Of a DNA stretch of 5,000 nt, positions 1 to 4,869 are shown one piece after another; the first letter of the stretch is position 1, and each line of letters opens with the position of its first letter. Both the position numbers and the translations under genes were made by a program. The stretch lies in assembly GCA_021323255.1 (NCBI GenBank), contig JAJTCL010000235.1:1-5000 (forward strand), written 5' to 3'. The notes under the pieces are model-generated. The model worked only from the letters and a program-made list of their open reading frames with translations, searched no databases and was not told where the DNA came from. Origin of the DNA: Propionibacteriaceae bacterium (GTDB lineage Bacteria; Actinomycetota; Actinomycetes; Propionibacteriales; Propionibacteriaceae).

Positions 1-827
1 GTGTCGGAGAACTCAGCGTGACGCGACGGGCTGATGCAGTCCCGACCCTCCGGGACACCGCGGGTGGCGGCGATCTCCGCAGACACCTTCGCTGCAGGAA
101 GGACGCCGCCGAGGCTCGGTTTCGCGCCCTGGCTCAGCTTGATTTCCAGCGCCCGCACCGGCGCCTCAGCCACCAGCTCCTTCAGGCGGTCGAGACTGAA
201 GCGACCGTCTTGGTCTCGGCAGCCGAAATAGGCCGTGCCGAGCTGAAACACCAGCTCGCCACCCTGGCGGTGATACGGGGAGACGCCTCCCTCACCGGTG
301 TTGTGCAGGCAGCCGGCCAGTGCTGCACCGGCGTTGAGGGCGGCGATGGCGTTGCCCGACAACGAACCAAAGCTCATCGCCGCGATGTTGACGACGGACC
401 GCGGACGGAACGCGTGCCGGCGGCCACGAGCTGCACCTAAGACCTTGGCGCAAGGCAGCACCACCTCGTAACCTGCGGCAGGCGATGAGGGCGGGATGGC
501 GCGGCCAAAGGTGCGATGAGTGATAACGGGGTACCCAGCGGTGTACTCGATGTCGTTGTCGGTCCCGAAGCCGAAGTAGTTGTTCTCCTTCTTCGCCGAT
601 GCGTACACCCAGCGCCGCTGATCGCGGGTGAAAGGGCGTTCCTCGTTATTGCCCGCAACCAGGTACTGACGCAACTCTGGACCTATGGACTCCAGCATGT
701 AACGCGCATGACCGAGCAGCGGGTAGTTGCGCAGCAGTGCATGCTTACGCTGCCTCAGGTCACGCACCGCAACGGCTGCAGCAGCCAGCGCCGCTGCAGC
801 GGGTATCGTCCTCGACGCCCAACCCAT
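1..827 (-). CDS. FMN-binding glutamate synthase family protein, N-terminal part (runs off left edge)
   Basis: One uninterrupted minus-strand frame of 275 codons runs from ATG 827 to the window edge; the C-terminus lies outside. Residues 7-21 form a short Ala-rich hydrophobic segment, possibly a membrane anchor, followed by a basic stretch (RDLRQRKHALLRNYP). The conserved family core follows: KKENNYFGFGTDNDIEY at 79-95, HRTFGRAIPPSSP at 104-116, MSFGSLSGNAI at 151-161, NTGEGG at 176-181 and EIKLSQGAKP at 228-237. The last three correspond to the FMN/substrate barrel of the glutamate synthase central domain (Pfam Glu_synthase). No glutaminase amidotransferase domain precedes it, so it belongs to the stand-alone family of roughly 500 residues found in many bacteria. 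The precise reaction of this family is poorly established, and I do not claim glutamate synthesis. Start choice: ATG 827 fits the usual family N-terminus, although its Shine-Dalgarno-like GAGGA (841-845) is 13 nt away. Confidence 0.9.
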   Translation of the reverse strand, partial: MGWASRTIPAAAALAAAAVAVRDLRQRKHALLRNYPLLGHARYMLESIGPELRQYLVAGNNEERPFTRDQRRWVYASAKKENNYFGFGTDNDIEYTAGYPVITHRTFGRAIPPSSPAAGYEVVLPCAKVLGAARGRRHAFRPRSVVNIAAMSFGSLSGNAIAALNAGAALAGCLHNTGEGGVSPYHRQGGELVFQLGTAYFGCRDQDGRFSLDRLKELVAEAPVRALEIKLSQGAKPSLGGVLPAAKVSAEIAATRGVPEGRDCISPSRHAEFSD

Positions 828-973
828 GCACTCATTCTGTTCCTCGGAGGGCTGGCAGGGCGAGCACGTGCGCAGGAACCGGACCCACGTCCGAAGCTGG
901 AAACCGCCTACCGGAACCAGACGGCCAAAGCATGAACCGAACCGGCGAGCCCCGTACGCCCCTAAAACACCTT

Positions 974-1002
974 TCTACAAAGCAAGATCATTTAGCGCCA
1001 AA
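974..1002 (-). promoter_or_regulatory. candidate promoter of the glutamate-synthase-family gene
   Basis: On the minus strand, TTGGCG (1002-997) and TAGAAA (978-973 or one base either side) are separated by about 18 nt. Each matches four of six bases of the sigma70 consensus. The segment is AT-richer than its surroundings. It lies about 145 nt upstream of ATG 827, which implies a long 5' leader. No better hexamer pair was found closer to the gene. This is inference from sequence only. Confidence 0.28.
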
Positions 1003-1005
1003 TGA
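988..1005. promoter_or_regulatory. 18-bp imperfect palindrome, candidate operator
   Basis: The sequence TCATTTAGCGCCAAATGA has perfect 6-bp outer arms (TCATTT/AAATGA) and a self-complementary GCGC centre. The only mismatched pair is A994/C999. It overlaps the candidate -35 element of the promoter serving the gene at 1-827, as expected for a repressor site. The regulator is unknown. Confidence 0.4.
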
Positions 1006-1035
1006 GGGACGCATGCAGCAAGCGGCGGCCGGACC

Positions 1036-1082
1036 ACACTGAAGATGGACCACACACCGGTTACGCGCACCGCCTTCAGTGT
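1036..1082 (-). terminator. stem-loop after the sugar operon, possible terminator
   Basis: A 9-bp perfect inverted repeat (ACACTGAAG 1036-1044, CTTCAGTGT 1074-1082) encloses 29 nt, which can form a small inner stem (CGGT/ACCG). It starts 45 nt past the stop codon of the last operon gene. No T-run follows, so it is not a standard intrinsic terminator; it could be a weak or Rho-assisted terminator, an mRNA 3'-end stabiliser or a protein-binding dyad. A 9-nt direct repeat, GGACCACAC (1031-1039 and 1047-1055), overlaps its left arm. Confidence 0.3.
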
Positions 1083-1126
1083 CCAGCCGCTGCACTATCC
1101 ACACTGCTCATGCGCAACGAGCACTA

Positions 1127-2404
1127 TCACTCGCAGGCCGAGATGTAGTCCTCCATGAGGCTCTCCACCGCCGCCATGGCAAGGCTGCGCGCGGTAGGGG
1201 CAAGGCGCCCGTTGCGAACGGATTCGTAACGCGCCCCGAGATATTGGCCGATCAGGGTCTCTGGCAGTTCTTTGTCTTCCAGAACCTCGAATAGCCGCGC
1301 CACGGCCGCGTCGGCCTCGGGCTGTGGCCAGTAGTAGCGAATGCGGTCGCTGTAGGAGAAATGCCGCTGCAAGGCCAGCTCGGCAGTACTGCCGTGGTAG
1401 TACTTGGCCCAGTTCTCCGGTGAGGCCAGCATGATCCGCTCCATGCTCGCGCGCAAAGTCTCGTCCCGCCGGGCGGGGAAAAGCTCCTCTGCGATCGCGT
1501 CGAGGCCGTAGAGGGCCTCCCGCAGGACGAAGGTCAGGCCTGGCCCAACCTTGAGGATGGCAAAGCCATCCCGCACCAGATCGGTCAAGTTGGCTCGGGT
1601 CTGGTAGTCGGTGGAGTGCGCTTCGAAGACGAGGCCGGGCATGTCCTTGAGCGTGGCGCTCAGGGCCTCGGCTTTGCTGCTGTTGTAGTCGACCACATTA
1701 TGGCTGCCAAATTCCACGCCCGGCTGAACGACGGCGGCAATCACTCTTGTGAAGGCGTCCGACTGTCCCGCCTGCGCAAAGGCTGTTTCGTGAACTTGAA
1801 CGGTACGGAGTGCGTCCTCCGGGGTGGTCAGCTCCAGCTCGTCGAGTGCATGCATGGCCCCGCCGGGGATCGGAACCTCAGTACCGATGACATAGACCGG
1901 CTTGGGAGCGTCTCCGCCAGGCAGAGCGGATTCTGCTGCAGCGGCTAGTCGCGCGGCGCGGGACGCGGTCTCCTCGTCCTCCAGCGCCACCGGCTCGCCC
2001 TGGCAGCCCATGGAGCAGTCGAGGTGCAGCTTGCTGAATCCCGCAGCTGCGAAGGCGCTGATCATCGCTTCGGCCTTCTCCATCGCTCCCTCGGCAGGAA
2101 GGCTCTTCCAAGGGTTTGGGCCAAGGTGATCGCCGGCCAGGATGATTCGCTCAGTCGGGAAGCCGTTTTCGGCGGCGATCTGCTCGACGAAGCTGCGGAA
2201 GTCCCTCGGGGTCATGCCCGTGTAGCCGCCATCTTGGTTGACCTGGTTGCAAGTAGCCTCGATCAGCAGCGGCAGTGGCGTGGGCAGCGTGGCGCGCATC
2301 GATGCCTCAAGCACCATGGGATGCGCGGAGCAGATCGAGGGGATGCCCGACGGGCCGGCGCGGTCGAGCCACGTCGCGATGTCATGCAGCGGGTTCTGGG
2401 TCAT
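1127..2404 (-). CDS. GatZ/KbaZ-family protein, probable D-tagatose 6-phosphate 4-epimerase
   Basis: The 425 residues match the family's usual length and align end to end in memory with E. coli GatZ. Shared blocks are ICSAHP at 24-29, EATCNQVNQDGGYTGMTP at 49-66, GDHLGPNPW at 91-99, VIGTEVPIPGG at 172-182, VQPGVEF at 226-232, EAHSTDYQT at 261-269, LKVGPGLTF at 284-292 and SDRIRYYWP at 352-360. In E. coli GatZ supports the class II aldolase GatY. In Agrobacterium a homologue next to a tagatose kinase is a stand-alone D-tagatose 6-phosphate 4-epimerase yielding fructose 6-phosphate (EC 5.1.3.40). The kinase next door and the absence of an aldolase gene here favour the epimerase role. Start: three ATGs occur in tandem (2410, 2407, 2404). 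ATG 2404 is 6 nt from GGAAGGA and gives a family-like N-terminus. ATG 2410 overlaps the kinase stop. Translational coupling with the kinase is likely. Confidence 0.9.
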   Translation of the reverse strand: MTQNPLHDIATWLDRAGPSGIPSICSAHPMVLEASMRATLPTPLPLLIEATCNQVNQDGGYTGMTPRDFRSFVEQIAAENGFPTERIILAGDHLGPNPWKSLPAEGAMEKAEAMISAFAAAGFSKLHLDCSMGCQGEPVALEDEETASRAARLAAAAESALPGGDAPKPVYVIGTEVPIPGGAMHALDELELTTPEDALRTVQVHETAFAQAGQSDAFTRVIAAVVQPGVEFGSHNVVDYNSSKAEALSATLKDMPGLVFEAHSTDYQTRANLTDLVRDGFAILKVGPGLTFVLREALYGLDAIAEELFPARRDETLRASMERIMLASPENWAKYYHGSTAELALQRHFSYSDRIRYYWPQPEADAAVARLFEVLEDKELPETLIGQYLGARYESVRNGRLAPTARSLAMAAVESLMEDYISACE

Positions 2405-2406
2405 CA

Positions 2407-3351
2407 TCATCCTTCCGACTGCCCAAGCAGGGCATCGAGTTCGTCTCGGGTTGCGGCGCCCTCCATCGGCCCGACCTTGGTGACTGCATTGGCGCCGGCG
2501 GCATTGGCGAAGCGAAGTGCGGTTTCGGGAGAAGCGCCCGCCAGCCAGAAACTGACGAAGGCACCACCGAAACAATCACCGGCGCCGGTCGGATCGACTT
2601 CATCCGTCGAGAGGGGGGCCACGTCGGTGCGGCCGGCCCGATTGAAGTGGCTTGCTCCCTGGTTTCCGCGCTTGATCACGATGTCGCCGACGCCGCGGTC
2701 CAGAAGTTCCTTGACCGCTGCGGCCTCGTCGTCCGCCTCGGTGAAGAGATAGATCTCCTCGCCCGACGGCAAGAAAAGGTTGGTCTGGGCAAGAACCTCG
2801 TCCAAGGCCTCACGCAGACCCGGTGTATCGAGGATCTCGGGCCGCAGGTTGGGATCGAAGCTCAACGTTCCACCGCGCGCCGTGATGCGCGCGACGGCCT
2901 CGCGCGCCACCTGCGAAAGGCCGGGTGCAGAGAGTGCGGTGCCCATGACATGCACGTGGTCGCAGCTTTCCATGAGAGCCTCGGCGTCCGGCGTGAGAGT
3001 AAGGTTGCCGGTCGCGCTGTGGGCGATGTTGTAGACGAACGCGCGGGAGCCGTCAGGTCGGTAGCGGACGAAGGCCGAGCCCGTGGCCTCGCCCCTCGCC
3101 ACCTCGATTCCGGAGACGTCGACCCCGTCCGCTATCAGACGATCCAGGTTGAGCCGACCGAAATCGTCGTCGCCAACACGGGAGATGATGGCCGCTGGCG
3201 TGCCGAGACGGCCAATCTGGTCGATGAAGATCGCCGGTGCGCCTGAGGGAAACGGACCAACCAGAGGCTGGGGTTCAAGGAATCCATCGCCCTTGGTGGT
3301 AGCCACGATCTCGACGAGAATCTCGCCGACTGTCAGCACCTTCTTCGACAT
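2407..3351 (-). CDS. PfkB-family sugar kinase, probable D-tagatose 6-kinase
   Basis: This 314-residue cytosolic kinase of the ribokinase/PfkB family has a typical length. The N-terminal substrate region reads MSKKVLTVGEILVEI followed by GPFPSGAPAIFIDQIGRLG at 32-50, the counterpart of the first PfkB signature. SFDPNLRPE sits at 164-172. The second signature DPTGAGDCFGGAF is at 253-265, with D259 the expected catalytic base and GAG the anion hole. The start EILVEIVATTKG and the segment GPFPSGAPA resemble tagatose kinases of Agrobacterium-type galactitol clusters more than fructokinases or 2-keto-3-deoxygluconate kinases, though those remain possible. Predicted reaction: ATP plus D-tagatose gives D-tagatose 6-phosphate. 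The dehydrogenase lies 104 nt upstream; the GatZ-like gene begins 2 nt after the stop. ATG 3349-3351 has only a weak Shine-Dalgarno (GCAGG about 10 nt upstream), so translation may depend partly on readthrough from the upstream gene. Confidence 0.88.
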   Translation of the reverse strand: MSKKVLTVGEILVEIVATTKGDGFLEPQPLVGPFPSGAPAIFIDQIGRLGTPAAIISRVGDDDFGRLNLDRLIADGVDVSGIEVARGEATGSAFVRYRPDGSRAFVYNIAHSATGNLTLTPDAEALMESCDHVHVMGTALSAPGLSQVAREAVARITARGGTLSFDPNLRPEILDTPGLREALDEVLAQTNLFLPSGEEIYLFTEADDEAAAVKELLDRGVGDIVIKRGNQGASHFNRAGRTDVAPLSTDEVDPTGAGDCFGGAFVSFWLAGASPETALRFANAAGANAVTKVGPMEGAATRDELDALLGQSEG

Positions 3352-3455
3352 GGCTCAAAAACCTGCCTTCGTCCAGAATGGAAATGCACAACTGCCGAAT
3401 TCCAGTCAGCCGCCTCTCGACGCCCGCAGCGGTGACCATCAGGACCATGAACCGC
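3352..3455. other. 104-nt gap inside the sugar operon
   Basis: This is the spacer between the dehydrogenase stop and the kinase start. I see no start codon with a ribosome-binding site for a further gene, no strong hairpin and no convincing -35/-10 pair, so a single transcript across all three genes is the simplest reading. The gap is long compared with the 2-nt spacing at the next junction, so an internal promoter or processing site cannot be excluded. Confidence 0.5.
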
Positions 3456-4478
3456 TCACGGATGGATCAGCACCTTGATGTGGTCTCCGCTCATTGACGC
3501 CTCGAACGCCTGCTCAGCCTGCTGCAAAGGGAACTGCCCGGTGATGAAGTCCTCGGCGCGGACCGCCCCCGACTGAATCATCTCGATCGCGCTGGCGAAG
3601 TCCTGCGGGACATAGGTCGCGCTGCCCTGGACGCGGATTTGCTGGTCCTGCATGATCCGGATCGGTAGCTCGAAGTCGGCAGCAGGGACGCCGACGATGA
3701 CCACCGTGCCGCCCTTGAGGGCCATGCCGATCGCTGCGAGGGTGGTGGACCTGACCGCGACACAGTCGAAGACGACGTCAGCGCTCTCCCCCAGCGCGGC
3801 TCTGACCTGAGCGGTGACATCTGCGGCCATTGCGTCAACGGCTGCGTCGGCACCGAGCCGCATGGCCGCCGCCCGCTTGGCGGGCAACGGGTCCGTGACG
3901 ACGACCTTGGAGGCACCGTACCACCGCGCCACCGCGAGCATGAGCAGCCCGATCGTACCCGCGCCAAGCACGGCGACCGCGCGTCCCTGAAGTGACCCAG
4001 CGATGCGGGCCGCATGGACCGGCGTCGACAGCGGCTCGATGAGGGCCGCGTTGAGGTCACTAATGTCATCAGGAATCACGTGCAGCCGATCGGCACGAAT
4101 GACGAACTGGTCGGCCATACCGCCCTCGGGGTAGCCACAACCAAAGAACTGCAGGTTCTCGCACAGGTTCTCGGCGCCACTGCGGCAAGGCTTGCACTCC
4201 CAGCAGGGCAGGGTCGGCTCAACGACGATGCGGTCACCGACCGCTACCGACGTGACGCCCTCACCGAGCTCCTCGACAACGCCGGTCGCCTCGTGACCAG
4301 GCATGTAGGGGATGGGGATGAATGGGTGACGGCCGTGGAAGGCGTGGGTGTCCGACCCGCAAACCCCAATGAGGGTGCTGCGCACCCGGACCTCGCCCGG
4401 CGCGGGCGCGGGAATCGGATCCTCGCGCAATTCCATGGTGCGGACGGCCGTCACGACGATGCGGCGGTTGCTGGACAT
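3456..4478 (-). CDS. zinc-dependent medium-chain polyol dehydrogenase, probable galactitol/altritol-type
   Basis: This 340-residue enzyme of the zinc alcohol/sorbitol dehydrogenase family appears complete. The catalytic zinc site is visible as C40 (GVCGSD, 38-43), H62-E63 (PGHEATG, 60-66) and E148 (LIEPL). The structural zinc lobe has C92, C95, C98 and C106. The Rossmann fold carries GAGTIG at 172-177, and D196 at the end of the next strand (VVVTDP) points to NAD rather than NADP. Family members oxidise secondary hydroxyls of polyols or sugar acids. With a tagatose-type kinase and a GatZ-like protein downstream, galactitol (or a related hexitol) to D-tagatose is the best guess. L-idonate, sorbitol or threonine dehydrogenase-like activity cannot be ruled out from motifs. 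Start: ATG 4476-4478 follows AGAGGTGA at good spacing. It is the first gene of the operon. Confidence 0.88.
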   Translation of the reverse strand: MSSNRRIVVTAVRTMELREDPIPAPAPGEVRVRSTLIGVCGSDTHAFHGRHPFIPIPYMPGHEATGVVEELGEGVTSVAVGDRIVVEPTLPCWECKPCRSGAENLCENLQFFGCGYPEGGMADQFVIRADRLHVIPDDISDLNAALIEPLSTPVHAARIAGSLQGRAVAVLGAGTIGLLMLAVARWYGASKVVVTDPLPAKRAAAMRLGADAAVDAMAADVTAQVRAALGESADVVFDCVAVRSTTLAAIGMALKGGTVVIVGVPAADFELPIRIMQDQQIRVQGSATYVPQDFASAIEMIQSGAVRAEDFITGQFPLQQAEQAFEASMSGDHIKVLIHP

Positions 4479-4494
4479 CGAGATTCACCTCTCG
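4479..4494 (-). promoter_or_regulatory. ribosome-binding site of the dehydrogenase inside a small hairpin
   Basis: Directly before ATG 4478 the minus strand reads CGAGAGGTGAATCTCG. The purine-rich AGAGGTGA is a good Shine-Dalgarno sequence, and CGAGA/TCTCG can form a 5-bp stem with the GGTGAA part of it in the loop. The ribosome-binding site is clear; a regulatory role for the hairpin is speculative. Confidence 0.55.
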
Positions 4495-4588
4495 CGGTGG
4501 GTTGTGCCGGCGACGTCATCAGACGACTCTGCCAGATCCACCGGAAAGGAAGACTTAGCACGCGTCGCCTGTCTAAGAAGCGAAGCAA

Positions 4589-4619
4589 ATACTCAGCTCC
4601 TGGCATCACGCCTAGTCAA
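4589..4619 (-). promoter_or_regulatory. candidate promoter of the sugar operon
   Basis: On the minus strand TTGACT (4619-4614) matches five of six -35 bases. The best following hexamer is GAGTAT (4594-4589) at a long 19-nt spacing, with only three matches to the -10 consensus. It lies about 110 nt upstream of the dehydrogenase start and just after the tRNA-Ile fragment. Nearby short dyads include CTTAG/CTAAG (4554-4558, 4573-4577), which could serve an activator or repressor. No other candidate in 4495-4635 is better. Confidence 0.25.
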
Positions 4620-4635
4620 CACTATTTTCCGAGAG

Positions 4636-4677
4636 TGGGCCTCAGTGGACTTGAACCACTGACCGCTGCCTTATCAG
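4636..4677 (-). pseudogene. 3' half of tRNA-Ile(GAU), attachment-site scar (attL/attR)
   Basis: Read on the minus strand, the 42 nt run from the anticodon loop CTGATAA (anticodon GAT) through the 3' anticodon strand GGCAG, variable loop CGGTC and a perfect T-arm (AGTGG-TTCAAGT-CCACT). They end with the acceptor 3' strand GAGGCCC and discriminator A; CCA is not encoded. The partner halves are missing: the 7 nt expected at the tRNA 5' end (GGGCCTC) are absent at the right distance, no D-arm is present, and the 5' anticodon strand does not pair with GGCAG (only three of five). A fragment whose identity begins in the anticodon loop and runs to the 3' end is the classic remnant left when a tyrosine-recombinase element integrates into a tRNA gene. 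In this geometry the element lies on the 5' side (above 4677), and the old chromosomal flank lies below 4636. It is not expected to give a functional tRNA. Confidence 0.75.
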
Positions 4678-4869
4678 CGCGGCCAGGGGCGATTGAGAAC
4701 CATGCCTGATCGCCACTTAAATCAGCGTTGACAAGGGCATTTGCAATAATGACGATTGTCGCCAATTGTCGGTTCTTGGGGATGTTTTCCAACCTTGTGA
4801 CTCCCGTACGCCCCCCGGGAATAATCTTGCGAAGCAAAATCATCTTGCTCAAACAAGGAGGAAGCCGGC
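4678..4869. other. AT-richer, repeat-bearing stretch, probable end of an integrated element
   Basis: I see no convincing gene here. Visible structures are a GGCGAT/ATCGCC dyad (4688-4693, 4709-4714), CTGAT/ATCAG (4706-4710, 4721-4725), a consensus TTGACA (4728-4733), two ATTGTCG copies in 10-bp phase (4755-4761, 4765-4771), a TCCCG/CGGGA stem (4802-4806, 4816-4820) and an AGCAA/TTGCT hairpin (4833-4849). An AAGGAGG sequence at 4855-4861 resembles an ideal plus-strand Shine-Dalgarno, but no start codon follows within range. Such repeats beside a tRNA scar could be integrase arm-binding sites; this is inference. Confidence 0.4.
4728..4756 (+). promoter_or_regulatory. candidate plus-strand promoter
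   Basis: TTGACA (4728-4733) is a perfect -35 consensus, with GACGAT (4751-4756) at 17 nt matching three of six -10 bases. The first ATTGTCG repeat overlaps the -10. No plus-strand gene with a usable start follows before the window edge, so the target is unclear. Confidence 0.22.

Larger units (their letters stand above)
828..1126. other. intergenic region between the GatZ-like gene and the glutamate-synthase-family gene
   Basis: This stretch of about 300 bases has no convincing gene on either strand. Open frames crossing it are antisense continuations over the gene at 1-827 and have no family-like sequence. A short plus-strand frame from ATG 1045 (37 codons) lacks a ribosome-binding site and runs into the operon on the opposite strand. 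The contents I can support are the stem-loop at 1036-1082, the palindrome at 988-1005, the weak promoter at about 974-1002, and the GAGGA element at 841-845. Confidence 0.6.

Noticed and set aside
516..1042. Plus-strand open frames at 516-935, 727-1005 and 737-1042
   Set aside because: They overlap in antisense the N-terminus of the glutamate-synthase-family protein, which is far better supported, and their tails have no family-like sequence.
2405..2575. Upstream extension of the GatZ-like frame to 2575
   Set aside because: The extra 57 residues overlap the kinase 3' end, are Arg-rich without family similarity, and the ribosome-binding site and known N-terminus point to ATG 2404.
2024..2752. 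242-residue plus-strand open frame
   Set aside because: It crosses the kinase/GatZ junction in antisense and has no motif or start signal.
2275..3246. 323-residue plus-strand open frame
   Set aside because: It is antisense to the kinase and GatZ-like genes, which carry full family motifs. It has no ribosome-binding site and no recognisable family, and is typical of shadow frames in high-GC DNA.
4014..4709. 231-residue plus-strand open frame
   Set aside because: It is antisense to the dehydrogenase and runs through the operon upstream region and the tRNA fragment, so it is not a plausible protein.
4636..4720. Complete functional tRNA-Ile
   Set aside because: The 5' acceptor strand, D-arm and matching 5' anticodon strand are missing.
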